64,000 bases of DNA, from NCBI RefSeq assembly GCF_007830545.1, contig NZ_VLLF01000001.1, positions 1 to 64,000 on the forward strand, read 5' to 3'. Origin of the DNA: Roseibium hamelinense. Its GTDB lineage: Bacteria > Pseudomonadota > Alphaproteobacteria > Rhizobiales > Stappiaceae. This document shows positions 15,936 through 25,515 of the stretch, one piece after another. A model generated the notes under the pieces. The model made no database searches, was not told the origin of the DNA, and was given only the letters and a program-made list of their open reading frames with translations. Made by a program: the position numbers and the translations under genes. Every line of letters begins with the position of its first letter. Position 1 is the stretch's first letter.

Positions 15936-17690
15936 ATGAATGGCGCCGAGCTTTTGACGCGGATGCTGATCGGATACGGGGTCAACACGATCTTCGGCGT
16001 GCCGGGCGACACCAATGTCCTGTTCTACGAGGCGTTGCAGCTTCACGAGGATGAGATTACCCATGTCATGGCGCGCGACGAACGCTCGGCTGGCTACATG
16101 GCCGACGCCTATGGCCGCTTCACCGACCGTCCCGGCATCGTGGAATGCCCCTCGGGCGCGGGGGCGATGTATACCTTGCCACCGATTGCAGAATCGAACG
16201 CGTCCAGCGTGCCGGTGATCGTGCTGACCATCGACATCCCGCTGCCGGGCGAAGGACGGGGTGTGCTGACCGAACTGGATTGCGCGCGGCTATTTGAGCC
16301 GATCACCAAAATGAGCGTCCAGGTCAAATCGCCCGAGAAACTGCCCGAGATCATCCGGCGCGCCTTTCGCACGGCCTGCTCCGGCAAGCCGGGCGCGGTG
16401 CATCTGCAGATCCCCGAGGACATGCTGAAGGCTGAAATCGACCCGGCCAAGGTCTCACTCCATGTCGAGGAGGCGTGCAAGACGTTCCCGGCCTATCCGA
16501 TGCGCCCTGCGCCGGGGCTGGTGGAGGACCTTCTGGGCCATTTGGCGCGCGCCGAGCGCCCCCTGATCGTGGCCGGCGGCGGTGTGATCCGATCCTGCGC
16601 GGGTGACGACGTGCTGAAGCTGTCGGAACGGCTCAACGTGCCGGTTTGCACCACGATGACGGGGCAGGGCACGATGCCCGACGACCATCCGCTGTCGATT
16701 GGGGTGATCGGTGACAACGGCTATCATCCCCATGCCAACCGCGCCATGGAGGAAAGCGATTTTGTCCTCTTTGTGGGCTCGCGCATGGGCTCGGTGGTGA
16801 CGATCGGCTGGACCTTCCCGCAACTAACGCTGAACAAGCGCGTGGCGCAGATCGACATCAACCCCGAGGTCATGGCGAACAATTACGAAAACGTCATGTC
16901 GGTTGCGGGCGACGCTAGGCTCGTGCTTTCGGAGATGCTGGCCGCTGTGCCGGAGAATTACAATATCGCGCGGCTCGAGCCTTGGATCACCCATCTCAAC
17001 GCACTCAGATCCACCTTCTGGGAGAACGCGTGGCGGCTTCTGACAGACGACAGCAAGCCCTTGCGTCCCGAACGTGCAGTGCGCTGTTTCAACGAGGCGC
17101 TGGAAGCCTCGGGGCAGGCGTCGTTGATCTATTCCGATGCGGGCACACCGACGCCTTACATGACGCGGTTTCTCAAGATCAACGATCCCGCGACGCGCTT
17201 TGCCATCCCGCGCGCCTTTGGCGGCCTCGGCTCGGCGCTGCCTGCAACGGTTGGGGCGTGGCGGGCCGATCCGACGCGTCGGCCCATCGGGCTTTTCGGG
17301 GACGGCTCCTTCGGGATGACGGTGGGCGAGTTGGAAACGCTTGTGCGCTTGCAGGTCCCTGCCATCCTGATCCTCTTCAACAATGGCGTATTTGGCTGGA
17401 TCAAGGGCCTGCACCGGTTGAATGGCCACAACCAGTGCTTTGGGGTTGACTTCACCCCGCCGAAGGGTCAGGCCATTGCCGAGGCCTTCGGCCTCAAGGC
17501 CTGGACGGCGACCAATTCCGCTCAGTTCGACGACGCGCTCGCAGAGGCCTTTGCTTGGCGGAAGGGGCCCTGCTTCATCGACCTGCATGTCGAGTCGATT
17601 GCGGACCGCGTGCCGCCGGTCTATTCATGGCTGACTAAGAAAGGCCGCGATCCACTGGCGCTCGAAACTGACGATATCTCCTTCTTGTGA
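15936..17690 (+). CDS. thiamine-pyrophosphate enzyme (acetolactate synthase-like)
   Basis: This is a 584-residue ThDP-dependent enzyme with three domains. The N-terminal Pyr domain (MNGAELLTRMLIGYGVNTIF, catalytic glutamate in DERSAGYMADAYGR) is followed by a central domain and the PP domain with the ThDP motif GDGSFGMTVGELE...LFNN. The start at 15936 follows CGGAGGGCGG. Relatives decarboxylate or ligate 2-oxo acids (acetolactate, benzoylformate, sulfopyruvate types). The exact reaction is not readable. It is 6 bases upstream of the DadA-like oxidase gene, so it may process the 2-oxo acid that oxidase makes. Confidence 0.8.
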   Translation: MNGAELLTRMLIGYGVNTIFGVPGDTNVLFYEALQLHEDEITHVMARDERSAGYMADAYGRFTDRPGIVECPSGAGAMYTLPPIAESNASSVPVIVLTIDIPLPGEGRGVLTELDCARLFEPITKMSVQVKSPEKLPEIIRRAFRTACSGKPGAVHLQIPEDMLKAEIDPAKVSLHVEEACKTFPAYPMRPAPGLVEDLLGHLARAERPLIVAGGGVIRSCAGDDVLKLSERLNVPVCTTMTGQGTMPDDHPLSIGVIGDNGYHPHANRAMEESDFVLFVGSRMGSVVTIGWTFPQLTLNKRVAQIDINPEVMANNYENVMSVAGDARLVLSEMLAAVPENYNIARLEPWITHLNALRSTFWENAWRLLTDDSKPLRPERAVRCFNEALEASGQASLIYSDAGTPTPYMTRFLKINDPATRFAIPRAFGGLGSALPATVGAWRADPTRRPIGLFGDGSFGMTVGELETLVRLQVPAILILFNNGVFGWIKGLHRLNGHNQCFGVDFTPPKGQAIAEAFGLKAWTATNSAQFDDALAEAFAWRKGPCFIDLHVESIADRVPPVYSWLTKKGRDPLALETDDISFL

Positions 17691-17696
17691 GGCACC

Positions 17697-19019
17697 GTGG
17701 CGGTCCTGTCCCAAAGCTCACAGACGAGGCCCATAGAGGGGGCGGGGGATTTGGCCGGAACGACCGTCCATGTCATCGGCGCGGGCATGGTTGGCGTCTG
17801 CACGGCGCTGGAGCTTCAGGCGCGCGGTGCGCTGGTCACGCTTTTGGACCGGCGCGAACCGGGGCGCGAGACTTCATGGGGCAATGCCGGCGTGATTGCG
17901 CGATCCTCGCTGGTCCCGCTGAACAATCCCAGCCTGTGGCGCAGCTTGCCGGGCCTTCTGGGCAACCGGCGCGCCGCTCTGCGCTATGATCTGCGTTATC
18001 TGCTGAAAAACCCCGGCTGGGCGCTGGGGTTTCTCGCCAATGCGCGGGCGTCCACTTTCCATGAGACGACCCAGGCGCTCGATGGGCTGATCCGGCTGTC
18101 CATCGACATTCACCGTGAGCGCATCGCCGAGGTGGGGCAGTTGCACCGGCTGTCGGATGCGGGGTGGCTGACGCTTTACCGCAGTGAGACGGGATATGCC
18201 CGCGCCCGGTCGTTCCATGAGGTGATGACGGCTTTCGGGGTCGACACGGTGACGCTCTCGAGAGCCGATCTCACCGACCTGGAGCCCAGCCTCAAGCCCG
18301 TTTTCGACCGCGCCCTTTGGGTCCGCGACAGCCTGTCCGTGGACGATCCCGGCGCCATCGTCGCGGCCTATGCAGGGCGGTTCGCGCAAGCGGGCGGTCA
18401 AATCGTCCGGGCCGAGGTCACCGGCATCCGCAACGATGGCGATGCGGTGAAGCTAAGCTGCGCCGATGGCGACGAACTGACCTGCGGCCGGGCGGTGATC
18501 TGCCTCGGGCCCTGGGCGCGCGACCTCGTGGAGCGCATGGGGTGCAAAGTGCCGCTAGGTTACGAGCGGGGCTATCATCGGCATTTCTGTGGCGGCGTCG
18601 GCGCTGCGCCAAATAGTGGGCTGCAGCGGCCCGTGCATGACAGCGCAGGCGGCTACGTCCTGTCCCCCATGGCGCGTGGCCTGCGGCTGAGCACCGGGGT
18701 CGAGCTATCGGCCCGGGACGCTGTCCCGAATCCCAGCCAGATGGACCAGGCCGAACGGGCCGCGCGCCAGGCCATCGACCTGGGCGAGGCGATCGACCCC
18801 GAATGCTGGCTAGGTAGCCGTCCGACGCTGCCTGACAGTCGGCCCGCCATCGGGCCGATGCCAAAAGCGACAAACGTCTGGGCCTCGTTCGGGCATCAGC
18901 ATATTGGCTTTTCGACAGGTCCCGGCAGCGCCCGTCTTCTGGCCGATCTGATGGAAGGTCGCACGCCGCCGATCCCGGCTGCGCCCTTCCGGCCGGACCG
19001 GTTCATTCGGGCGCGCTGA
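17697..19019 (+). CDS. FAD-dependent D-amino-acid dehydrogenase-like oxidase
   Basis: This is a 440-residue DAO/DadA-family flavoprotein. The dinucleotide fold is TVHVIGAGMVGVCTALELQA (about residues 24-44), with acidic LLDRREPG, and SWGNAGVIARSSLVP typical of DadA. The C-terminal motif is GSRPTLPDSRPAIGPMP with FGHQHIGFSTGPGSARL. It should oxidise a D-amino acid (or imino/secondary amine) to the 2-oxo acid, passing electrons to the membrane. The start is a GTG after the TPP-enzyme stop. It converges on the LysR gene with a 17-base overlap. Confidence 0.8.
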   Translation: MAVLSQSSQTRPIEGAGDLAGTTVHVIGAGMVGVCTALELQARGALVTLLDRREPGRETSWGNAGVIARSSLVPLNNPSLWRSLPGLLGNRRAALRYDLRYLLKNPGWALGFLANARASTFHETTQALDGLIRLSIDIHRERIAEVGQLHRLSDAGWLTLYRSETGYARARSFHEVMTAFGVDTVTLSRADLTDLEPSLKPVFDRALWVRDSLSVDDPGAIVAAYAGRFAQAGGQIVRAEVTGIRNDGDAVKLSCADGDELTCGRAVICLGPWARDLVERMGCKVPLGYERGYHRHFCGGVGAAPNSGLQRPVHDSAGGYVLSPMARGLRLSTGVELSARDAVPNPSQMDQAERAARQAIDLGEAIDPECWLGSRPTLPDSRPAIGPMPKATNVWASFGHQHIGFSTGPGSARLLADLMEGRTPPIPAAPFRPDRFIRAR

Positions 19020-19920
19020 TCGCGTCCGTCCGCAGGGCGCGTGTCTCTGCCAGCAGCCAGTCCCGCAATGCCAATGTGTGCCTCGTGTCGCCTTTGCTTA
19101 GCGGATAGACGATGTAATAGCTGAAGCCGCTGGGCACCGGCGGCCCCAATGCGGTGTGCAGACGCCCGGTCGCCAACTCGTCCTCGATCATGATCAGGGG
19201 GGCGATTGCCAGCCCGATCCCGGCCACCGCCGCCGAGATTACCATCGACGTCTGTGCGAAGCGCGGCCCCGAGATCGGGTGTTTCCGTTCGAGCCCCTTG
19301 GCCTCCAGCCAGCGCAGCCAGCTATCGGGGCGATGGGCGTTCTGGATCAGCGGAAATCGGTGATACTCGTCGGGGTTCAACGGCGCGCCCACTGGGATCA
19401 TCGCGGGCGAGGCGACAACGGCCACGGTCTCGGGGAATAGCCGAAAGCTATGCGCCTCGGCCCAGGAGCCGGTGCCGCGCAGAATTGCCACATCGACGCC
19501 GTCCTCAACGAAATTGGGTGCCGCGCTGACCGGGCGCACGGTATAGGCGATCTCGGGCGCGAAGCGCGTGAACGAGGGCAGGCGGTGCACCAGCCATTGG
19601 CTTCCGAGGCTATCCTGCACTCCAATCTGGAGCGTGTTGCCAAGCCCGCGGCCGCGCACGATGTCAATGGATGTCTCCTCGAGCGCGTGGAGGATCGGGG
19701 TGATGGCCGTGGCATAGCTGCGCCCCGCCTCGGTCAAAAAGAGCTGCGGACCGACGCGCCGGAAGAGTTTGGCGCCCAATTGCTGCTCGAGCGCGGCAAC
19801 CTGCCGGCTCACCGCGCCCTGCGTCACGCCGAGATCCTCCGCCGCGCGGGTGAAATTGCGGTAGGACGCAGCCGCCTCAAAGGCGGTCAGAGCAGCGAGA
19901 GAGGGCACGAAACGGCGCAT
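19003..19920 (-). CDS. LysR-family regulator (GcvA-like)
   Basis: This is a 305-residue LysR protein with an N-terminal helix-turn-helix (RRFVPSLAALTAFEAAASYR, then LGVTQGAVSRQVAALEQQLG) and a periplasmic-binding-like effector domain (LQIGVQDSLGSQWLVHRLPS). The start is placed at 19920, directly before the HTH; upstream ATGs at 19956 and 19938 are possible. It is divergent from the AsnC gene and convergent with the oxidase gene, and so is a candidate regulator of this amino-acid island. Confidence 0.85.
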   Translation of the reverse strand: MRRFVPSLAALTAFEAAASYRNFTRAAEDLGVTQGAVSRQVAALEQQLGAKLFRRVGPQLFLTEAGRSYATAITPILHALEETSIDIVRGRGLGNTLQIGVQDSLGSQWLVHRLPSFTRFAPEIAYTVRPVSAAPNFVEDGVDVAILRGTGSWAEAHSFRLFPETVAVVASPAMIPVGAPLNPDEYHRFPLIQNAHRPDSWLRWLEAKGLERKHPISGPRFAQTSMVISAAVAGIGLAIAPLIMIEDELATGRLHTALGPPVPSGFSYYIVYPLSKGDTRHTLALRDWLLAETRALRTDAISAPE

Positions 19921-20016
19921 ACCATGATCGTTTATCATGATAAACCGAGCAATCAAGAGGTTTTGTCAGGGCAAAACTCGTGTCTTCATGCCCTTTTCAA
20001 TGAAAAGGGGTAAAAA

Positions 20017-20502
20017 ATGACACGGGCTCAGGACGCAATCGATCGAGAACTTCTTGCCCTTCTCAGTACCAATGCGCGGATGTCGACCTCCGAGATAGCG
20101 CGGCGCCTGCAACTGGCCCGCTCGACGGTCAATGAGAGGATTCTACGGCTGGAAAAGTCTGGCGTCATCGTGGGCTACCGCGCGATGCTGACCCCCGACA
20201 GCGACGCGATGCAGACCCGGGCCTATCTTCAACTGGACGTGGTGCAGTCGAAATGTCGGGGCATCGTTCACGCGCTTGGCGGCTATCCCGAGATCCAGGA
20301 GTGCATGACGGTCAGCGGGACCCACACCTTGATGTGTTTCGTCACCGCGCCCTGTGCCGAGGATATCGATGCGCTGGTCGATGAGCTTGCCGGTCTCGAC
20401 GGGGTGCGGCAGACGCAGGTGACCATCGTGCTCTGCACCAAATTCGACCGGCATGCCCGGCAGGACATGTGCGCGGCCAAGCACCTGACGCTGGCCAGTT
20501 AG
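20017..20502 (+). CDS. Lrp/AsnC-family regulator
   Basis: This is a 161-residue Lrp/AsnC regulator. The HTH spans about residues 8-55 (STNARMSTSEIARRLQLARS, TVNERILRLEKSGVIVGYR). A RAM ligand-binding domain follows (ECMTVSGTHTLMCFVTAPCA). AAAGGGG precedes the ATG. It sits 67 bases upstream of the lysine dehydrogenase gene, and Lrp-type proteins commonly respond to amino acids, so it probably controls lysine use. Confidence 0.88.
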   Translation: MTRAQDAIDRELLALLSTNARMSTSEIARRLQLARSTVNERILRLEKSGVIVGYRAMLTPDSDAMQTRAYLQLDVVQSKCRGIVHALGGYPEIQECMTVSGTHTLMCFVTAPCAEDIDALVDELAGLDGVRQTQVTIVLCTKFDRHARQDMCAAKHLTLAS

Positions 20503-20569
20503 GCTGGCCCAGCCGCTGTTTCCGGCGGTCCCGATACGAAACGACCCGAAACGAAACGGAAATGACCAG

Positions 20570-21634
20570 ATGAAAACGATTGCCGTTTTGGGGCTAGGCA
20601 AGGTGGGCAGGCTCGCGGCCGAGCTGTTGCAGGAGGCGGGGTTCCAGCCGGTGGGCTTCGATGCCAAACCACCATCTGTTGCCGGTCTTGAGTGCAACAC
20701 GCTTGATGTCAGCGACGAGGCGGCGCTCGACCGCGCCTTGTCGGGGATGGATGCCGTCCTGTCCTGCCTGCCTTTCGCGCTGAACGCCGCCGTTGCGCGG
20801 ACGGCCCACGCGCTTGGTGCGCATTACTTCGACCTCACCGAAGACGTGGCGACCACCAAGGCGATCCGTGAAATGGCTGCGACCTCGCGCGGTCTGATGG
20901 CGCCGCAATGCGGGCTGGCGCCGGGTTTCGTCGGGATTGTCGGCGCGCACCTGATCGAGACGCTCGATACCTGCCGATCCTGCCGGATGCGGGTGGGCGC
21001 CCTGCCGCAGCATCCCTCGGGACTGATGGGGTATTCCTTCAACTGGTCGCCCGAGGGCGTAGTCAACGAATATCTCAACGATTGCGAGGTATTGGAGGGC
21101 GGACAGATCAAGATGGTCTCAGCCATGGAATGGATTGAAAAGATCGTTATCGGCGGGGTCGAACTGGAGGCCTTCACCACCTCGGGCGGGCTTGGCACGA
21201 TGTGTGAGACGTATCTCGGGCGCGTGTCCGACATCGACTACAAGACGATGCGCTATCCCGGTCACGTCAAACAGATGAACTTTTTCTTCCACGAGTTGAT
21301 GATGCGCGACCGCCGAGAAGAGGCGGGCCGCATCCTTGTCGACGCCAAGCCGCCGGTGTGCGATGACGTGGTCTATATCCATGTCGCGGCGGAGGGAACG
21401 GCAGATGGCGATCTGGTGCGCCGCGAGTTTGTCCGCGCCCTCAGGCCCGTCGAGATCGGCGGCCGGATGCGCACGGCGATTTCCTGGACCACGGCCTCCT
21501 CGGTCGTCGCGGTGATCGAGATGTTGCGTGACGGTCACCTGCCCGCAAGCGGGTTCCTCAAGCAAGAGGACATCCCGCTCGGCGCCTTCCTGAACACCCA
21601 GAACGGCAGCCGCTACGACGAAAGATCGGCTTAA
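20570..21634 (+). CDS. saccharopine-dehydrogenase-family L-lysine dehydrogenase
   Basis: This is a 354-residue NAD(P)-binding oxidoreductase with a Rossmann start KTIAVLGLGKVGRLAAELL. It continues VLSCLPFALNAAVARTAHAL, HYFDLTEDVATTKAI, QCGLAPGFVGIVGAHLIE and FTTSGGLGTMCETYLGRV. These match the lysine 6-dehydrogenase (LysDH) branch of the saccharopine dehydrogenase family. It would oxidatively deaminate the epsilon-amino group of lysine to aminoadipate semialdehyde/piperideine-6-carboxylate. The aminoadipate-semialdehyde dehydrogenase downstream (28192) supports this. Its stop overlaps the convergent racemase-like gene in TTAA. Confidence 0.75.
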   Translation: MKTIAVLGLGKVGRLAAELLQEAGFQPVGFDAKPPSVAGLECNTLDVSDEAALDRALSGMDAVLSCLPFALNAAVARTAHALGAHYFDLTEDVATTKAIREMAATSRGLMAPQCGLAPGFVGIVGAHLIETLDTCRSCRMRVGALPQHPSGLMGYSFNWSPEGVVNEYLNDCEVLEGGQIKMVSAMEWIEKIVIGGVELEAFTTSGGLGTMCETYLGRVSDIDYKTMRYPGHVKQMNFFFHELMMRDRREEAGRILVDAKPPVCDDVVYIHVAAEGTADGDLVRREFVRALRPVEIGGRMRTAISWTTASSVVAVIEMLRDGHLPASGFLKQEDIPLGAFLNTQNGSRYDERSA

Positions 21635-22368
21635 ACTGCCGGTCTGGCGCCGCTTTGGGCCAGCGCGTTCGCCGCGTCGACGATGTGGAAAACAGGCAGC
21701 GACGTGGCGGCGCGGACGGACGCCGCATAAGGTGGCAGGTTCCCGCATTCCAGGATGATGGCGGATAGATCGGGATGATCTTTGGCCAGCGACGCAGCGC
21801 GTTCGCCAACCGCGCGTGCGACGACGGCCTGGTCAAAATTTGCCGGTTGCGCGTCGCGCGTCACCAGGATCGTGTCGCGAAACTCCGGCACGTCGTCGAG
21901 GCCCCGGATTGCGACCTCCGCCGCGTCAAGCCCGGCAGCGGCGAGCACGTGCGGTCCCAGCGACTTGGCCGAGGCCGTCAGGATGCCGACCCGCCCGGGG
22001 CGCGTGACCTTGACCAGTGGCGCCAGCGACAGGGCCGAGAGAAGCACCGGCACCCGCACCGATCTGGCCAGCCGCGCCTGCGCGGTCACCAAAAAGCCGC
22101 AGGTCGATACGATGACGTCGGCGCCCTCGGCCTCTAACCCGCGCGCGGCCTCCTCGAAACGGCGGAGCATGTCGTCGCCAGGCAGGCCGTCGCGCACGAT
22201 CAGGGGACTGTCGGCGCCTTCGACGATCCTGACCCGCACAGGCATCGCGTAACTGAGCGGATTGCCCGCATCGCCGATGGGGCGAGGAAACTTCGTGTCG
22301 AGCGACAGAATACCTATGGTCGGCGGCTGCACCGTACTGTCGCTATGCCGCGTCAACTGCTGCCCCAT
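21631..22368 (-). CDS. Asp/Glu/hydantoin racemase-family protein
   Basis: This is a 245-residue Asp/Glu-racemase-fold protein. Two conserved cysteines stand in the expected places: VIVSTCGFLVTAQARLARS and IILECGNLPPYAASV. VGILTASAKSLGPHVL is the second-domain start. The ATG at 22368 is chosen as the first codon before the conserved QPPTIGILSLD; the frame extends upstream without family similarity. It might interconvert D/L amino acids for the DadA-like oxidase, but family members also include isomerases, so the substrate is open. Confidence 0.75.
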   Translation of the reverse strand: MGQQLTRHSDSTVQPPTIGILSLDTKFPRPIGDAGNPLSYAMPVRVRIVEGADSPLIVRDGLPGDDMLRRFEEAARGLEAEGADVIVSTCGFLVTAQARLARSVRVPVLLSALSLAPLVKVTRPGRVGILTASAKSLGPHVLAAAGLDAAEVAIRGLDDVPEFRDTILVTRDAQPANFDQAVVARAVGERAASLAKDHPDLSAIILECGNLPPYAASVRAATSLPVFHIVDAANALAQSGARPAV

Positions 22369-22634
22369 CTGTTCTACCACCGTCTCAATTGTCCCATCCC
22401 GTTGGCAGACCCGATACGTCTGGACCCATGCCAGGTCTCTATTGTGCCGCCGCGATCCAATCCACCAAGCATCACTTTCCAGCAATCCCGGCGATTTAGC
22501 GGTCTTTTTCGGTGGATTGCTGGCAAGGCACGGCACTTTGCCGAGTTGTCACAAAGTTTGGCTTTGTTGGCGGCACAGTTCTGTTAGCGTCATGTAATCG
22601 ACACGCAACTGTATTGCAACGGGGAGTATTCACC

Positions 22635-23591
22635 ATGAAGCATATGGCTCTCGTCGCCGGATCGACGCTGGCGCTTTCTGCGGTCTCGGCCAAGGCCGAA
22701 ACCTGGGACATGGCGCTGGCCTATTCGGCCACCAACTACCATTCCGAGATCGCGGCTGCCTTCGCCGCCGAGGTCACCGCAAACTCTGATCTGGAAATCG
22801 TCACGCATCCGGGCGGCTCGCTGTTCTCGGGCTCCGAGATTTTCGGTGCCGTGCGCCGCGGCCTCGCACCGATGGGCGAGCGTCTGATCTCGGCGCTGTC
22901 CAACGAGGACCCGATCTACGAAATCGACAGCGTGCCGTTCCTGGCCACCGGCTTCGACGGTGCTATGGCGCTTTACGAAGCTTCGCGTCCGGCGCTTGAG
23001 GAGACCCTGGAAGAAGCCGGGCTGCATTTCCTTTATTCCTGCCCCTGGCCGCCGCAGGGCTTTTACTCGGTTGTCGAGGCGACCGACATGGACGCCATCT
23101 CTGGCCTGAAGTTCCGTGCCTACAACGCCACCACCTCGCGCATGGCCGAGGGGTTGGGCATGGTGCCGACCACCATCGAGGCCGCGGAACTGAGCCAGGC
23201 TTTCGCAACCGGCGTGGCCGAGTCGATGATCTCGTCGGGTTCGACGGGGTATGACCGCGCCCTTTGGGAGCATGTCGACTACTTCTACGACGTGCAGGCC
23301 TGGCTGCCGCGCAACATGGTGTTCGTGAACGCGCGCATGTGGGATGGGCTGGATGCCGATACGCAGCGCGTGGTCGAAACCGCCGCCGCCAATGCCGAAG
23401 CGACCTGCTGGGCACGCGCCGAGGAACTGGCCGGCTGGTACCTGGAGCAGTTCGAAGCCAATGGCATGACGCTTGGCACGCTGAATGACGAAATGTTGGC
23501 CGCCTTCCAGGCCGTGGGCGCGGAACTGAGCGCCGACTGGCTGGAGCGCGCGGGCGCGCAAGGACAGGGCATCGTGGACGCCCTCCAATAA
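22635..23591 (+). CDS. dctP: TRAP transporter substrate-binding protein
   Basis: This is a 318-residue exported DctP-family protein with a Sec signal (MKHMALVAGSTLALSAVSAKAE). The ligand-anchoring arginine is in ISGLKFRAYNATTSRMAE. The rest fits DctP (ETWDMALAYSATNYHSEIAA, GMVPTTIEAAELSQAFATG). The start at 22635 has GGGGAG upstream. It begins the dctP-dctQ-dctM-uspA operon. The ligand is probably an organic or amino acid linked to the island's catabolism; the sequence alone does not say. Confidence 0.9.
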   Translation: MKHMALVAGSTLALSAVSAKAETWDMALAYSATNYHSEIAAAFAAEVTANSDLEIVTHPGGSLFSGSEIFGAVRRGLAPMGERLISALSNEDPIYEIDSVPFLATGFDGAMALYEASRPALEETLEEAGLHFLYSCPWPPQGFYSVVEATDMDAISGLKFRAYNATTSRMAEGLGMVPTTIEAAELSQAFATGVAESMISSGSTGYDRALWEHVDYFYDVQAWLPRNMVFVNARMWDGLDADTQRVVETAAANAEATCWARAEELAGWYLEQFEANGMTLGTLNDEMLAAFQAVGAELSADWLERAGAQGQGIVDALQ

Positions 23592-23682
23592 CTGTCTCCC
23601 CTTGGCCGTCCATCCAAACCTGGTTGGGCGGCCGACGTCCCGTCATCGGTGCGCGGGCTTTCTATGAAAAGGATCGGCGACC

Positions 23683-24210
23683 ATGTGGCGACGCATTTCC
23701 AACGGTCTCGACACCGTCTACACCTTTGCAGGGTACGGCGCCGCGGTGCTGCTCGTCTTCCTTTGCGGCCTTATCCTCTATTCGGTATTGGCGCGCCTCC
23801 TCAGCCTCTATCTCGGCGGGGTGAACGATCTTGCCGGCTACGTGATGGCAACTAGCACGTTCATGGCGCTCAGCTACACGTTTCGGTCCAACGGTCATAT
23901 CCGTGTCGGCCTGATCATCCAGCGCTTCACCGGCCGGGCGCGGCGCGGGCTAGAGATTGCCTGCCTCGCGATCATGGCTGCGGTGGTCTGGTTCTTTGCT
24001 TGCTACATGGGGCGTCTGGTGTATTTCGCCTACATTTTCGGTGAGCGCAGCGAAGGCGCAGATGCCACGCCCCTGTGGCTCCCGCAGACGCCCGTGGCGC
24101 TGGGCTCCGCGCTTTTCGCCATTGCCGTCACACATAGCCTGATTCAGGCGCTCTTCGACTATGACAGTATCAATCCGGAAACGGCGAGCGGAGAGGTGAA
24201 CGAGGTATGA
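23683..24210 (+). CDS. dctQ: TRAP transporter small permease
   Basis: This is a 175-residue, four-helix DctQ protein: TFAGYGAAVLLVFLCGLILY, the conserved NDLAGYVMATSTFMALSYTF, GHIRVGLIIQRF, then two more helices. It partners the DctM subunit, whose start overlaps this stop by 4 bases (ATGA). Membrane location in the inner membrane is certain from hydrophobicity. Confidence 0.9.
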   Translation: MWRRISNGLDTVYTFAGYGAAVLLVFLCGLILYSVLARLLSLYLGGVNDLAGYVMATSTFMALSYTFRSNGHIRVGLIIQRFTGRARRGLEIACLAIMAAVVWFFACYMGRLVYFAYIFGERSEGADATPLWLPQTPVALGSALFAIAVTHSLIQALFDYDSINPETASGEVNEV

Positions 24211-25511
24211 TCGAGACACTTGCCATCGTCATTTTCGTCGGAACGCTCTTCGTCCTTCTGGCGCTTGGCGTCTGGGTCGGGGCGGCGCTCTTGACGACGG
24301 CCGGCATCGGCATGGCGCTGTTTACATCGCGGCCCATCGGGGATTCGATGGCGCTGACCATCTGGTCCGAACAATCTTCCTGGACGCTGACCGCGCTGCC
24401 GCTCTTCATCTGGATGGGCGAGATCCTGTTCCGAACGAAACTGTCCGAAACGCTGTTCCGCGGGCTCGCACCGTTCATGAAAGGCCTGCCGGGAAGTCTG
24501 CTGCATGTGAATATCGGCGCGTCGGCGGTTTTCGCAGCGATCTCGGGCTCGTCTGCTGCGACCGTGGCGACCGTGGGCAAGATGTCCATTCCCGAACTGC
24601 GCCGCCGCAACTATCCCGAAAAGATGATCGTTGGCACCCTGTCGGGCGCAGGCACGCTGGGCCTTTTGATCCCGCCATCGATTGCCATGATTGTCTTCGG
24701 CGTCACCGTGAACGAGAGCATTTCCAAGCTCTTCATGGCGGCGCTGATCCCGGGTCTGGCGCTCGCGGCCTGCATGATGGTCTATGTTGTGATCTGGGCG
24801 ATGATCAACAAAAAGACCTTCAACCCAATCGCGGATGTGGACACGTCGAATATCGGCCGGAGGCTTCTGGACCTGCTACCGGTGCTGTGTCTGATCGCGG
24901 CCGTGATTGGCTCGATCTATGCCGGCATCGCGACTGCCACCGAGGCGGCGGCGCTTGGCGTGTTCGGGGCCATCCTTCTTTCTGCGCTCCAACGCACGCT
25001 CACCTGGTCGAGCCTTGTCGAAAGCGTCATCGGCGCGGTGCGCACCAATGCGATGATCATGCTGATCCTGATGGGCGCGGGTTTCCTCAGCCTCGCCATG
25101 GGCTTTACCGGCATCCCCCGCGCGCTGGCCGAGGGCATCGAGGCCTGGGACCTTAGTCCTCTCATGCTGATCCTGATCCTGACGCTCTTCTACATCATCC
25201 TGGGCTGTTTCCTCGATGGGCTGAGTTCGATCGTGCTGACAATGGCGGTGATCGAGCCGATGGTGCGCGCGGCGGGTTTCGACATGCTGTGGTTCGGCGT
25301 CTACGTGATGATAGTCGTCGAGATGGCACAGATCACGCCACCCATCGGCTTCAACCTCTTCGTGCTCCAGGGGATGACGGGCAAAGATATGGGCTTCATC
25401 AGCCGCGCCTCCTTCCCGATGTTTTGCGTGATGGGCGTGTTCATCGTAATCCTGTTCATGTTCCCCGAGATGGCAACCTGGCTGCCCGAACTCCTGAGCG
25501 AAAGGAACTAG
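24207..25511 (+). CDS. dctM: TRAP transporter large permease
   Basis: This is a 434-residue, multi-helix DctM protein. It has ALPLFIWMGEILFRTKLSE, the GSSAATVATVGKMSIPELRR signature, GAGTLGLLIPPSIAMIVFG and EMAQITPPIGFNLFVLQGMT, all typical of the sodium-driven TRAP translocase. It overlaps dctQ by 4 bases and is followed 4 bases later by uspA. Confidence 0.92.
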   Translation: MIETLAIVIFVGTLFVLLALGVWVGAALLTTAGIGMALFTSRPIGDSMALTIWSEQSSWTLTALPLFIWMGEILFRTKLSETLFRGLAPFMKGLPGSLLHVNIGASAVFAAISGSSAATVATVGKMSIPELRRRNYPEKMIVGTLSGAGTLGLLIPPSIAMIVFGVTVNESISKLFMAALIPGLALAACMMVYVVIWAMINKKTFNPIADVDTSNIGRRLLDLLPVLCLIAAVIGSIYAGIATATEAAALGVFGAILLSALQRTLTWSSLVESVIGAVRTNAMIMLILMGAGFLSLAMGFTGIPRALAEGIEAWDLSPLMLILILTLFYIILGCFLDGLSSIVLTMAVIEPMVRAAGFDMLWFGVYVMIVVEMAQITPPIGFNLFVLQGMTGKDMGFISRASFPMFCVMGVFIVILFMFPEMATWLPELLSERN

Positions 25512-25515
25512 TGCC